DNA of 51,926 nucleotides from an uncultured Pseudomonadota bacterium (GCA_903885375.1 CAISIK010000037.1:1-51926); one strand, 5' to 3'. Positions 16,022 to 25,673 are shown, counted from the stretch's first letter. Numbers and translations are program-made. The notes: generated by a model from the letters alone, not told the origin.

Positions 16022-18519
16022 TGCTGCCGGTGCTGCTGGCGGCGCTCCTCCCGGCGCACGCTTCGATCCCGGGCACGGTGCTGCCCGCGGCGCCCACGGT
16101 GGCGCCGGGCCGCATGTCCCCCGTTCCGCCCGACCCGCTCGCCCGCGCCGTGGAGGCCCGCCAACAGGGCGACCTCGTGCGCGCCGCGTGGCTCTACGAG
16201 AGCTGGCTGGCCGGGCGCCGAGGCGACGGCGGCCTGCGCGCGGGGGTGCAGCTCGCGCTCGGGCTCGTGTACCTCGACCTGGGCGAGCCCAGCTCGGCGA
16301 GCGCCAGCTTTTCCCGCGTGCGCGCCAGCGGCGCGCCGGTAGCGCCGTGGGGAGCCTGGTACGAGGCGCTCGCCGACCACAAGCGCGGCCGGCACGCCTC
16401 CGCCGCCTCCGAGTGCCAGGCCTACCGCAAGAACTGGCCCACCGGCCCGCACGCCGACGAGTGTCTGGTGCTCATCGGCGATGCCTCCGTCGCGGCCCGC
16501 CAGCGCGGGAGCGCCGTGGCGGCCTACCAGGCCTACCTCGACGCCCACCCCGACTCCCCGCGCGAGGAGCCGCTCCGCCTCGGTATCGCCCTCGCCGTGA
16601 GCACCACCGATCCCGCGCGCGCCGTCCCGATGCTCCAGGGGCTCGTACTCAGCCACCAGTACCACTCCACCGGCGACACAGCCCAGCGCCGCCTCGATGA
16701 GCTGGCCCGTGAGGGGCTCGACACCGCGCTCCCCACCGACGGCCTCACCTCCTGCCGCCTGGCCGCCGAACGCAAGCGCTGCGGGTTCGAGTCGGAAGCC
16801 TGGACCCGCTTCCAGGAGCTGGAGCTCAAGGCGGCCGACGACCCCGTGATCGCCTCGTGGATCGACGCGAACGCCGACCAGTTCCGTTGGGGAACGAGCC
16901 AGTACCTCGACCTCGCGGGCACCCTGGCCAAACGCTACGCCGCCAAGCCCAACGCCGAGGTTGCCTGGCAGCGCTACCGCGCGCTCGCCCGGGGCGGCGA
17001 CTGGGCGGGGGCCGAGGCGCAGCTCGTGGCGGGGTCGGCAGCGCATGGGGGCCGCTTCCGCAACCGCGAGCTCCTCGCGCGCGCGCAGCTCCTGTCGGGG
17101 AACTACCTCGGCGCGCGCGAGAGCTTCGAGGCGCTCGGCAAGTCCGGCGGTCCGTTCGGGCGTGAGGCCCGCTGGCTCGCGGCGTTCTCCGCCTACCGCG
17201 CCGGAGAGGATGCCGACGCGCTCACCCGGCTCGAGGCGCTCAAGCAGAACGACGACTGGACGGGCGAGGCCGCGCGCTACTACCGCGTGCGCACGCTCGC
17301 CCGGCTGGGGCGCGCCGAGGAGGCCGCCGCCGGGCGCGCCGCCATCCTCCGCGAGGACCCTTGGAGCTGGTACGCCGCCCTCCTGCAGAACGACGAGCCC
17401 CCCGCCGCGGGCGAAGTGGCGCGCCAGGGCCGCTGGCCCGGGCCGCGGCCGCCCGAGCTCAAGGCCGGCCCCCCCGCCGGCACCGCCTCTGCCGCGCTCG
17501 CCGTGAACGCTGGCGCCTACGCCGAAGCGTCGGCGCGGCCGGCCATCGACTGGGCGAAGTTCTCCCCGGCCTCCGCCGTCCTCCCCTCCCCCACCCCGTC
17601 GGCACAGGCCGCCGCCGCGTCCACCCGCCCCTGGAACCAACGACCCGACGCGTACACCGCCGGCCCGCTGCTCGACACGGAAGCGGGCGCCCGGCTGCTC
17701 GGCACGCTGGGCAAGGACCACGCCGACCTCTTCCCCGACGCGCAGGCGGCCGTCGACCTCGCCCGCGCCGGCCTGTTCGACCTTGCGGCGCCGCTCGTGG
17801 CCCGGATGTACGACGCGATCGACCCAGCGGTCGGCGGGGTGGCCCACCCCGAGATCACCCTCACGGCGGCGGAGTGGCGGCAGGTCTTCCTGCTGGTGCG
17901 CGACCACTACCACGTGGCCCGCTTCTCCTGGGGGCTCCACAAGGGCGCCTCCACCGACGAGCTGCGCCGCGCCGCCTGGCGCCTCACCTACCCCACCGCC
18001 GAAGCCGACGCGCTCTGGAAGCACGGCGAGCGCTACGATGTGGACCCGCTGATGGCCCTCGGCCTGATGCGGCAGGAGAGCGTGTACCGGCAATGGGCCC
18101 TCTCCCCGGTGGGCGCCATCGGCCTCATGCAGGTGATGCCGCGCACCGGCGCGCGCATCGCCGCGCGCATGGGCGATGCCACCTACAGTCCCGACCAGCT
18201 CGAGGACCCGAGCGTGAACGTTCGCTACGGCGTGTGGTACCTCTCGATGCTGCTCGACCGGTTCGGCGGCGCCTGGCCGCTGGCGGTGGCCAGCTACAAC
18301 GGCGGCCCGCACAACGTCTCCTCCTGGTTGCGCCCCTTCGGCGACCGCATACCCATGGATGACTTCGTGGAGTCGATGCCCTACCCGGAAACGCGCGACT
18401 ACGTGAAGAAGGTGACGGGCTACTACATGGCCTACACCCACCTCTATGGCGCGCCGGAGGATCGCCTCCGTATCCCCATGCGGATCACGCACGACGATCC
18501 CGAGATCGTGAACTTCTGA
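16021..18519 (+). CDS. slt: Soluble lytic transglycosylase (Slt70-like) with TPR-type region
   Basis: The 832-residue periplasmic enzyme would cleave glycan strands to 1,6-anhydro-muropeptides. The N terminus (MLPVLLAALLPAHA) is a short signal peptide. Residues from about 45 to 500 are helical repeats of TPR/superhelix type. A Pro/Ala-rich linker follows near 510-540. The catalytic lysozyme-like domain is C-terminal: Glu686 in GLMRQESVY, then SPVGAIGLMQVMP, VRYGVWYL and VASYNGGPHNV. These match the SLT family. The ATG shares its A with the previous TGA. It sits between a rhodanese-like gene and a DNA repair gene, an unusual setting. Confidence 0.9.
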   Translation: MLPVLLAALLPAHASIPGTVLPAAPTVAPGRMSPVPPDPLARAVEARQQGDLVRAAWLYESWLAGRRGDGGLRAGVQLALGLVYLDLGEPSSASASFSRVRASGAPVAPWGAWYEALADHKRGRHASAASECQAYRKNWPTGPHADECLVLIGDASVAARQRGSAVAAYQAYLDAHPDSPREEPLRLGIALAVSTTDPARAVPMLQGLVLSHQYHSTGDTAQRRLDELAREGLDTALPTDGLTSCRLAAERKRCGFESEAWTRFQELELKAADDPVIASWIDANADQFRWGTSQYLDLAGTLAKRYAAKPNAEVAWQRYRALARGGDWAGAEAQLVAGSAAHGGRFRNRELLARAQLLSGNYLGARESFEALGKSGGPFGREARWLAAFSAYRAGEDADALTRLEALKQNDDWTGEAARYYRVRTLARLGRAEEAAAGRAAILREDPWSWYAALLQNDEPPAAGEVARQGRWPGPRPPELKAGPPAGTASAALAVNAGAYAEASARPAIDWAKFSPASAVLPSPTPSAQAAAASTRPWNQRPDAYTAGPLLDTEAGARLLGTLGKDHADLFPDAQAAVDLARAGLFDLAAPLVARMYDAIDPAVGGVAHPEITLTAAEWRQVFLLVRDHYHVARFSWGLHKGASTDELRRAAWRLTYPTAEADALWKHGERYDVDPLMALGLMRQESVYRQWALSPVGAIGLMQVMPRTGARIAARMGDATYSPDQLEDPSVNVRYGVWYLSMLLDRFGGAWPLAVASYNGGPHNVSSWLRPFGDRIPMDDFVESMPYPETRDYVKKVTGYYMAYTHLYGAPEDRLRIPMRITHDDPEIVNF

Positions 18520-19616
18520 TGGCAGAGCCGTTCAAGAACCTCGTCGGGCCCGCGAGCGTGGAGCGGCTTGCCGCCGCGTTCCTGTCCGACGACCCGTCCC
18601 GTACGGCGGCCTTCACCGAAGCAGCCCTGGCCGGGTTGGCGGGGATGGAGCTGAAGGCGCGTGTGGCTCACGTCGCCCGGCTCCTGCGTCGACAGCTCCC
18701 GGCCGCGTTTCCCGAAGCGCTCGCCCGACTCGTAGCCGCGCTGCCGCCGCACGAGAGCGACCTCATGGGGCACAGCTGGTTGTGGCCCGTCCTGCAGGTC
18801 GTGGAGGATGAGGCGGCCGCCCATCCCGCGGAGAGCCTCGCCGCGCTGGCGCAGATGACCTCCCGCTTCTCGGCAGAGTTCGCCCTCCGTCCCCTCCTCG
18901 CCCGCCACCCCGCCCTGGCCTACGCCACCCTGAGGGAGTGGGCGCGGAGCCCCGACGAGCACGTGCGCCGGCTGGTTTCGGAGGGGTCGCGGCCCCGCCT
19001 CCCGTGGGGCATGCAGCTCCGGGCCGCCGTGGCCGACCCCGAGCCGGGTCTGGCGCTCCTCGCGCGGCTCGTGGACGACCCCTCCCCGTACGTGCGCCGC
19101 AGCGTGGCCAACCACCTCGGCGATGTCGCCAAGGACCACCCCGAGCGCGCCGTGGCGATCGCGGGGGAGTGGCTCACCGACCGGCCGGACCGCCTGCCGC
19201 TCGTGCGGCATGGCCTGCGGAGCCTCTTGAAGCGCGGCCACACCGGCGCGCTCGCGCTCGTCGGCAACTCTACGGCTCCCGTCGAGGTGACCGACCTCGC
19301 CGTCACGCCCAACCCGGCGCGGGTGGGCGAGAGCTTCACGGTGTGCGCCACGGTGGTCGGCGAAGGCCGCGTCCGGGTGGATGTCGTGTGGGCGTGGCCG
19401 GCGGCCCGCGGCGGCTGGTCGAGCCGGACCTTCGTGGGCAAGGAGCGGGAGCTCGCCGAGGGTGAGCGCTGGGCGTTCTCCACGCGCGTGTCGCTCCGCC
19501 CCGTCACCACGCGCCCGATGCGCCCCGGCCCCCAACGCGCCACGCTCCGTGTGGCCGGGCAGGAGTTCGGCCCCGTGGGGTTCATCCTCGTCCAGCCCAG
19601 CGGGGCGCTTTCTTGA
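18519..19616 (+). CDS. AlkC-type DNA alkylation repair protein (HEAT-like glycosylase)
   Basis: The 365-residue protein is made of HEAT-like helical repeats. It includes the family phrases HVRRLVSEGSRPRLPWG and VRRSVANHLGDVAKDHP, which are hallmarks of the AlkC/AlkD superfamily of 3-methyladenine DNA glycosylases. The C-terminal 110 residues (from about VEVTDLAVTPNP) are a beta-rich, Ig-like extension, as in AlkC proteins. It should act on alkylated chromosomal DNA in the cytoplasm. Its ATG shares a base with the transglycosylase stop, and its TGA overlaps a possible TTG start of the cytochrome gene. The operon does not explain its presence here. Confidence 0.85.
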   Translation: MAEPFKNLVGPASVERLAAAFLSDDPSRTAAFTEAALAGLAGMELKARVAHVARLLRRQLPAAFPEALARLVAALPPHESDLMGHSWLWPVLQVVEDEAAAHPAESLAALAQMTSRFSAEFALRPLLARHPALAYATLREWARSPDEHVRRLVSEGSRPRLPWGMQLRAAVADPEPGLALLARLVDDPSPYVRRSVANHLGDVAKDHPERAVAIAGEWLTDRPDRLPLVRHGLRSLLKRGHTGALALVGNSTAPVEVTDLAVTPNPARVGESFTVCATVVGEGRVRVDVVWAWPAARGGWSSRTFVGKERELAEGERWAFSTRVSLRPVTTRPMRPGPQRATLRVAGQEFGPVGFILVQPSGALS

Positions 19617-19627
19617 TAGGCACGCGC

Positions 19628-20803
19628 ATGGCTCCCGCGGCCCGTTGGGCAATCGTCGCGTCCCTGCCCATCCTCGCGGCCGGCTTCGCGCTGGCACGCG
19701 GCAAGAAGACCGCCGAGCAGGAGGCGCCCCCTCCCCCGCCCGTCGAGGAGGTCGCGCCCACCGCGCCGCCGGCGCCGCCTGCCCCGCCGATGTTCGGCGG
19801 CGCGCTGCCGCTCGCCATCGAAACGCTCCCCCCCGGGCTCGCCACCCTCTCCGCCCAGACGTGCAACGCCTGCCACTGGGCGGCCCACGACACGTGGGCC
19901 GGCAGCGCGCACGCCCACGCCTGGTCGAGCCCGTCCTACCAGGCCGCGCTGGTCACGGCCGGCAAGAGCACGACCTGCCTCGGCTGCCACCTCCCGCTCA
20001 CCGTGCAGCACGAGCAGCTCGCCTCGGGCTACCTCGATGGCGACCTGACGCGCCCGCGGCTCGCACCGAACCCCACCTTCGATGCCTCCTTGATGTCGGA
20101 GGGCGTCACCTGCGCCGCCTGCCACGTGCGCGACGGCACCGTGCTCGGCACCCACGCCTCCACGAACTCGCCGCATCCGGTCACGGTGAGCGCCGAGCTC
20201 GGCACGAGCGCCTTCTGCGCCACCTGCCACCAGCTCACCTGGCCCGAGGCCGACCGCCCCTTCTACGACACCTTCGGCGAGTGGGAGGCGAGCGGCTACG
20301 CGAAGGCGGGCGTCGACTGCCAGGAATGCCACATGGCGCCGCAGGGCGGGGTGGCCCAGCCGGGCAACGCCACGATCGGGCCCGCGCACGCCTCGCCCAC
20401 CACGGTGGCGCGGGCGCTCACCACGATGGTCTCGATCCCGTCCGCCACCGTGAGCCGCGGCGTGCCGCTGGCCGTGACCGTGCGGATCACCAACACCGGC
20501 GCCGGCCACAGCGTGCCCACCGGCAGCCCCTTCAAGTCCTGGTCCATCGAAACGGTCCTGATCGACGGCGCGGGCAAGGAGCTCGCGCCCGCCCACAAGG
20601 TCCGCCTCGGCCGCACGGTCGAGGCCGCACCTCCCTGGCGCACGCTCACCGATGAGCGGCTCGCCGCGGGCGCTCAGCGCGAATGGGTGGCCACGATCAC
20701 GCCCAACGCCAAGGGAGCGGCCGGCGCGGGGGGCCTCGTGGTGCGGGCCGTCCGCGAGGGCGAGTCGGTGGAGCTCCGTCGGATCCCCGTCCGAATCCAG
20801 TAG
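19628..20803 (+). CDS. Periplasmic pentaheme cytochrome c
   Basis: The 391-residue protein has a signal or membrane anchor (residues 1-22, RWAIVASLPILAAGFALA) and a Pro-rich linker. Five CxxCH haem sites follow between about residues 79 and 235: CNACH, CLGCH, CAACH, CATCH and CQECH. The phrase GAGHSVPTGSP resembles the conserved loop of cytochrome c554-like multihaem proteins. A beta-rich domain forms the C terminus. The ATG at 19628 gives a normal signal peptide; the TTG at 19613, overlapping the AlkC stop, is possible and adds five residues. It likely transfers electrons in the periplasm, but the partner is not encoded nearby. Confidence 0.85.
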   Translation: MAPAARWAIVASLPILAAGFALARGKKTAEQEAPPPPPVEEVAPTAPPAPPAPPMFGGALPLAIETLPPGLATLSAQTCNACHWAAHDTWAGSAHAHAWSSPSYQAALVTAGKSTTCLGCHLPLTVQHEQLASGYLDGDLTRPRLAPNPTFDASLMSEGVTCAACHVRDGTVLGTHASTNSPHPVTVSAELGTSAFCATCHQLTWPEADRPFYDTFGEWEASGYAKAGVDCQECHMAPQGGVAQPGNATIGPAHASPTTVARALTTMVSIPSATVSRGVPLAVTVRITNTGAGHSVPTGSPFKSWSIETVLIDGAGKELAPAHKVRLGRTVEAAPPWRTLTDERLAAGAQREWVATITPNAKGAAGAGGLVVRAVREGESVELRRIPVRIQ

Positions 20804-20806
20804 TGG

Positions 20807-20812
20807 TAGCAT
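20807..20812 (+). promoter_or_regulatory. -10-like element TAGCAT before the FG-GAP/MopE gene
   Basis: TAGCAT fits TANNNT and ends 5 nt before the ATG at 20818. The identical hexamer occurs at 37531 before the other MopE-like gene. Confidence 0.35.
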
Positions 20813-20817
20813 GGGCC

Positions 20818-23800
20818 ATGCGCCTTGCTCCCTCCTTGCTCCTCCTCCTCGCGGCGTGCGCGGCGCCCGAATCCCCGAGTGACGATTGGGCGCGCTCGGT
20901 TGGGGCGCGGTTGGATGCGGCGGCGCACGGGATCTACCTGTCCTCCACGGGGCCGGCGGTCGAAATCCCGTCGCAAGGAGTGCACGCACGGTTCGAGGCC
21001 GACGGCGCCCACCTGATCACCCGAGAGGGCGGGCTTACCCTCGCGCTCACTGCCGTGGGCCGCGAGGGGTGGCAGGTGCTGCCCGAAGCCGCGCCGCGGA
21101 TGGGCGCCCGCGTGCCCGGCCTGGCGCTCCCCGACGGCGAAGCCCCGCAACGATTGGAATACGCCCGCGGCCCCGCGTTGGAGTGGTTCGCCGGCACGCC
21201 CGATGGCCTGCAACACGGGTGGACGCTCGACGAAGCCCTGCCCGGCCACGGCCCGCTGCAGTTCGGTCTCTCGCTGGATGGCGAGGTGCTCCACCTCGAA
21301 GCCGACACGGTCGAGCTGCTCGACGACGCCGGCGAGGTCTGGCGATACGACGGCCTCGCTGCGTGGGACTCCACCGGTCGCGCGCTGCCGGCCCGCTTCC
21401 TGCAAGGTGAGGAGGGCCTGCGGGTGGAGGTCGATGATCGCGGCGCGGTCTACCCGATCGACGTGGACCCGGTGCTGAGCACCGCCAGCACCACGCTCAC
21501 CGGCCCGGCCGCCTCCAGCGCCTTCGGCTACGCCCTCTCCTCCGCCGGCGATGTGGACGGCGATGGGTACGACGACGTCGTCGTCGGCGCCTACAAGGTG
21601 TCTGGAAACACCGGCGCGGCCTATCTCTACCGCGGCTCCGCGAGCGGGCTCTCCAGCACCGCGAGCACCACGCTCACCGGCCCCGCGGGCATGTACCTCT
21701 GCGGGTTCAGCGTGGCCGGCGGCGCCGACGTGAACGGCGATGGCTACGACGACGTGGCGATGGCCTGCGCGTACAGCCTCGGCCGGGTGTACGTCTTCCA
21801 CGGCAGCGCGGCCGGGCTTTCCAGCACCGCCAGCTCCACGCTCGTGAGCACCTCCGCGATCCGCTTCGGCTACGGCCTCGCGGTCGTTCCCAGCCTCGAT
21901 GGCGATGCCTACGGCGAGGTCGCGGTGGGCGCGCCGGCGTACTCCGGCTCGCGCGGCCGCACGACGGTGTACGCGGGCAGCGCCATCGGCGTGTCGAGCG
22001 TGGCCGCCACAACGCTCGATGGCCCCGCGGCCTCCTCCTACTTCGGGCTTGCGGTCGAATCCGCGGGCGACATCAACGGCGATGGCTACCACGACCTCGC
22101 CATCGGCGCGCCGACCTGGTCCGGCAACTTCGGGCAGGCCTCGGTGTACTACGGGAGCGCCTCGGGGCTCTCCAGCGGCTCGGTCACCACCCTCTCGGGC
22201 ACCTCGGCGAAGGCGCTGGGCACGGCGCTGGCCGCCGGCGACTTCGACGACGACGGCTATGACGACCTCGCCGTGGGCAGCACCCAGTCGGGCGGCGGCG
22301 AGGTGTGGGTCTACGAGGGCGGGGCCGGCGGGTTGTCCAGCGCGGCCACCCGCACGCTGAGCGACTCCACCACCAGCTACTTCGGAACCGCGTTGGCCAG
22401 CATGGCCGACACGAACGGCGACGGCGTGACCGACCTCGCGGTGGGTGCCTTCGGGTCGTCGAGCGTGGGCGTGTACGAGGGGGACAGCTCCGGCCTCTCC
22501 ACGACCGCCGCCGTCACCCTCACCGGCACCGGCACCGCGTACGGCTTCGCCGTGGCCTCGGCCGACGTCAACGGCGATGGCTACAGCGATCTCGCCGTCG
22601 GCAACTACCTGAGCACCAGCACGTTCGGCGAGGCGCTCGTCTACCTCGGCTACGTCGACGACGACGCCGATGGCTTCGTGGTGGGTGGCGATGGCACCGA
22701 CCAGGATTGCGACGACACCGACAGCGCCGTGAACCCCGGCGCCGCCGAGGTGATCGGCAACGACGCGGACGACGACTGCGACGGGGTGACGCCCTGCTAC
22801 GCCGATGCCGATGGTGACGGCTACCTCGACCCGGCCATGCCCACGGTGAGCTCGGCGGATGCCGACTGCACCGATGCCGGCGAGGACGACGGCACCAGCC
22901 CCACCACCGACTGCGACGACGGGGATGCCACCGTCTACCTCGGCGCGCCCGAGGTAGTGGCTGACGGCGTCGACCAGGACTGCGATGGCAGCGATGGCTG
23001 CTACGCCGACCTCGACCTCGATGGGTACGGCTCCAGCGACACGCTCCCCGGTGCCGCCGGCTGCACCACCGCCGGACTGTCCACCGTCTCCTCCGACTGC
23101 GACGACGACTCGGCCAGCGTCAACCCCGCCGCCACCGAGGTGTGCGACGTGGACGACGTGGACGAGGACTGCGACGGGACCGCCGACGATGCCGCCGCCA
23201 CCGGGGCGGGCACCTGGTACGCCGACGCCGACGGCGATGGCTACGGCGATGCCAGCACCGCCATGATCACCTGCGATGCGCCCACCGGATTCGTGGCCAA
23301 CGCGAGCGACTGCAACGACGACGATGCCGGCATCACCGACACCGGGACCTGGTTCACCGACGCCGACGGGGATGGCTGGGGCGACGCGGGCAGCGTCAGT
23401 CATGCCTGTCTGGCGGCAGCGGACGAGGTCGCCGTGGCGGGAGACTGCAACGACGGCGATTCGGGCGTCTCCCCCGGGGCATCCGAGCTGCCCGGCGACG
23501 GCATCGATCAGGACTGCGACGGCTCGGACGACTGCTACGCCGACGCCGATGGCGACGGCGCGCGGACCGCCTCGTCGTCGACCGGCTCCACGCTCGACTG
23601 CTCCGGCTCAGGCGAGGCCGCGGCCGGCGCGGCCGTGGACTGCGACGACGCCGACGCGAGCGCCCACCCCGGCGCCACGGAGAGCGTGGCCGACGGCGTG
23701 GACGGCGATTGTGACGGCGAGGAGCTCTGCTTCGCCGACGCCGACCTCGATGGGGCCGGCACCGCCACCACCGTGGCCAGCACCGACGTGACCTGCACGA

Positions 23801-25128
23801 GCGCGGGCTCCGCCAGTTCCGACGGCGGCGACTGCGACGACGCCGACGCCGCCGTGCACCCCGGCGCCACCGAGCTCACCGGCGACTCCGTCGATCAGGA
23901 CTGCGACGGCACCGAGCTCTGCTACGTGGACGAGGACGACGACGGCTACCGCGAGGACATCGCCACCGAGCTCGTGAGCACCGACACCGACTGCGACGAT
24001 GCGGGCGAGGCCGCCGCCGCCGACCCGTTGGGCGACTGCGACGACACCGACGCCGCCTACCACCCCGCGGCCAGCGAGGCGGACTGCACCGACCCGAACG
24101 ACTACAACTGCGATGGCTCCACCGGCTACGACGACGTGGATGGCGATGGCTGGGCCGCCTGCCTCGAATGTGACGACGGCGACAGCGACGTGAGCCCCGA
24201 CGCCACCGAGCTGACCGGCGATGGGGTGGACCAGGACTGCGATGGCACCGAGACCTGCTTCGCCGACCTCGACGACGACGGCTACCGCCCCGACGATGGC
24301 AGCACCGTCGCGAGCACCGACCTCTCGTGCCTCGGCGCCACGGAAGCGGAGGCCACCGACCCCACCGGCGACTGCAACGACGCCGACACCGCCACCAACC
24401 CGGCCGCCGCCGAGCAGACCGGGGATGGCGCCGACAGCAACTGCGACGGCGCCGAGGTCTGCTACAGCGACCTCGACGACGACGGCTACCGCTCCGACGA
24501 GCCCACCGCGAGCGCCGACGCCGACTGCGACGACGGCGGCGAGGCCGTGGCCGCCGACCCGGACGGCGACTGCAATGACGCCGACGCCGCCTACCACCCC
24601 GGCGCCGAGGAGACCTGCGACGACGGCGGCGAGGACTGGAACTGCGACGGCTCCGTGGGCAACGTGGACGGCGACGCCGACGGTGTGAGCGCGTGCGATG
24701 ACTGCGACGACAGCAATGCCGCCGTGCACCCCGGCGCCGCCGAGGTGTGCAACGAACGGGACGACGACTGCGCCGGCGGCGTGGACGACAATGCCACCGA
24801 CGCCCCCACCTGGCACACCGACGCCGACCAGGACGGTTACGGCGACCCCGCCTCCACGCTCGTGGCGTGCGCGCCCGAAGCCGGCCAGGTCGCGGACGGC
24901 ACCGACTGCGACGACCTCGCGGCCACGACGAACCCCGGCGCCGCCGATGTTCCCGGCGATGGCATCGACCAGGACTGCAGCGGCGCCGACGCCGATGAGG
25001 AGGTCGTGGACGAGGACCCCGCGCGTCGGGAAGGCGGCTTCTTCGGCGGCTGCAGCGCCGCGTCGGGAAGCCCGGCCGCCGCCGTGCTCGCGCTCCTCGC
25101 GCTCCGCCGGCGGCGTCAGCCCCGGTAG
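20818..25128 (+). CDS. Giant surface protein: FG-GAP propeller, MopE-type repeats, MYXO-CTERM-like tail
   Basis: The 1436-residue protein starts with a lipoprotein-like leader (MRLAPSLLLLLAAC). About 200 residues of unassigned beta-rich sequence follow. Seven FG-GAP motifs of the form DxNGDGYxDLxVG (about residues 218-614) make a full seven-blade integrin-alpha-like propeller. About 12 repeats of the MopE/putative metal-binding type follow to about residue 1398, built from DADGDG, DCDD, PGAxE and DQDCDG units. The end is GGCSAAS, a hydrophobic helix and RRRR, resembling the MYXO-CTERM anchoring and processing signal. The Asp-rich loops suggest Ca2+ or other metal binding on the cell surface. 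The last 13 bp overlap the convergent cupin gene. Only the ATG at 20818 gives a leader; the open frame upstream is shadow. Confidence 0.88.
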   Translation: MRLAPSLLLLLAACAAPESPSDDWARSVGARLDAAAHGIYLSSTGPAVEIPSQGVHARFEADGAHLITREGGLTLALTAVGREGWQVLPEAAPRMGARVPGLALPDGEAPQRLEYARGPALEWFAGTPDGLQHGWTLDEALPGHGPLQFGLSLDGEVLHLEADTVELLDDAGEVWRYDGLAAWDSTGRALPARFLQGEEGLRVEVDDRGAVYPIDVDPVLSTASTTLTGPAASSAFGYALSSAGDVDGDGYDDVVVGAYKVSGNTGAAYLYRGSASGLSSTASTTLTGPAGMYLCGFSVAGGADVNGDGYDDVAMACAYSLGRVYVFHGSAAGLSSTASSTLVSTSAIRFGYGLAVVPSLDGDAYGEVAVGAPAYSGSRGRTTVYAGSAIGVSSVAATTLDGPAASSYFGLAVESAGDINGDGYHDLAIGAPTWSGNFGQASVYYGSASGLSSGSVTTLSGTSAKALGTALAAGDFDDDGYDDLAVGSTQSGGGEVWVYEGGAGGLSSAATRTLSDSTTSYFGTALASMADTNGDGVTDLAVGAFGSSSVGVYEGDSSGLSTTAAVTLTGTGTAYGFAVASADVNGDGYSDLAVGNYLSTSTFGEALVYLGYVDDDADGFVVGGDGTDQDCDDTDSAVNPGAAEVIGNDADDDCDGVTPCYADADGDGYLDPAMPTVSSADADCTDAGEDDGTSPTTDCDDGDATVYLGAPEVVADGVDQDCDGSDGCYADLDLDGYGSSDTLPGAAGCTTAGLSTVSSDCDDDSASVNPAATEVCDVDDVDEDCDGTADDAAATGAGTWYADADGDGYGDASTAMITCDAPTGFVANASDCNDDDAGITDTGTWFTDADGDGWGDAGSVSHACLAAADEVAVAGDCNDGDSGVSPGASELPGDGIDQDCDGSDDCYADADGDGARTASSSTGSTLDCSGSGEAAAGAAVDCDDADASAHPGATESVADGVDGDCDGEELCFADADLDGAGTATTVASTDVTCTSAGSASSDGGDCDDADAAVHPGATELTGDSVDQDCDGTELCYVDEDDDGYREDIATELVSTDTDCDDAGEAAAADPLGDCDDTDAAYHPAASEADCTDPNDYNCDGSTGYDDVDGDGWAACLECDDGDSDVSPDATELTGDGVDQDCDGTETCFADLDDDGYRPDDGSTVASTDLSCLGATEAEATDPTGDCNDADTATNPAAAEQTGDGADSNCDGAEVCYSDLDDDGYRSDEPTASADADCDDGGEAVAADPDGDCNDADAAYHPGAEETCDDGGEDWNCDGSVGNVDGDADGVSACDDCDDSNAAVHPGAAEVCNERDDDCAGGVDDNATDAPTWHTDADQDGYGDPASTLVACAPEAGQVADGTDCDDLAATTNPGAADVPGDGIDQDCSGADADEEVVDEDPARREGGFFGGCSAASGSPAAAVLALLALRRRRQPR
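21470..22660 (+). repeat. Seven FG-GAP blades
   Basis: The motif cores are GDVDGDGYDD, ADVNGDGYDD, PSLDGDAYGE, GDINGDGYHD, GDFDDDGYDD, ADTNGDGVTD and ADVNGDGYSD, spaced about 50-65 residues. The third is the most degraded. Confidence 0.85.
22675..25010 (+). repeat. About 12 MopE-type Asp/Cys repeats
   Basis: Units end in phrases such as DGVDQDCDG, DVDEDCDG, PNDYNCDG and DGIDQDCSG. Between units 3 and 4 a partial copy lacks the closing Cys. The DNA is a GC-rich, GAC/GGC-biased quasi-repeat. Confidence 0.85.
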
Positions 25129-25673
25129 ATGATCGGCGGGCCGCCCTCGGGGTTCACGATGGCGATGCCCTCGCGGAGCACCACCGCGAGCGTGACGCCG
25201 CGCGGACCTGCGGTGAAGGAGTGCGCCTCTCCCACGCCGCGCAGCTCCCGGTCGCCCTCGCGCATCACGTGGCCAGCCGAGTCGAGATACTCGCCGGCGA
25301 GCACGAAGACCTCTTCGGCGCCGAGGTGCTCATGCGGCGGGTGCACGGCGTTCGGCGCGAGTTGGACGAGGCCCACGTCGGCCCCCGCGGTAGCGGGCCC
25401 ACCATCGATGTGGAACAGCTTCATGCCCGGCAGCAGGCCCGGCTGCCAACCGGAGCCGGCCTCCGCGCGGTCGAGGATGCGCCCGGCCACCACGACGGGA
25501 ACGTCGGCAAGCGCGGCAACCGCCGCCACGAAACGCCGCCAGGGGTTGGCCACCGCCGCGAGGAGCGCCGCAAGCCCGCCCGGCGCTTCGGGAAGGGGCT
25601 GCGCCACGGCGAGCAGGGCCGCCGCGAGGCGCAGCTCCTCCCGCTCGACGAGCTCCGGAAACACCCGGCTCAT
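25116..25673 (-). CDS. ChrR-like cupin protein, probable anti-sigma factor
   Basis: The 185-residue protein has a cupin fold in its C-terminal half, with the metal motif HPPHEHLGAEEVFVLAGEY and a second half ending near GEAHSFTAG. This matches the cupin of ChrR-type anti-sigma factors. The N-terminal 90 residues are helical, but the HxxxCxxC zinc site of the ChrR anti-sigma domain is not visible, so the mode of sigma binding is uncertain. Its ATG overlaps the ECF sigma stop (ATGA), the usual arrangement for a sigma/anti-sigma pair. It could sense oxidative stress through a cupin-bound metal. Its 3' end overlaps the convergent giant gene. Confidence 0.78.
   Translation of the reverse strand: MSRVFPELVEREELRLAAALLAVAQPLPEAPGGLAALLAAVANPWRRFVAAVAALADVPVVVAGRILDRAEAGSGWQPGLLPGMKLFHIDGGPATAGADVGLVQLAPNAVHPPHEHLGAEEVFVLAGEYLDSAGHVMREGDRELRGVGEAHSFTAGPRGVTLAVVLREGIAIVNPEGGPPIIYRG

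Noticed and set aside
15955..18492. 845-codon minus-strand frame opposite the transglycosylase
   Set aside because: It has no motifs, and the opposite strand carries a complete SLT domain.
20674..23403. 909-codon minus-strand frame opposite the FG-GAP gene
   Set aside because: Its composition is an antisense artefact; the plus strand encodes the FG-GAP motifs.
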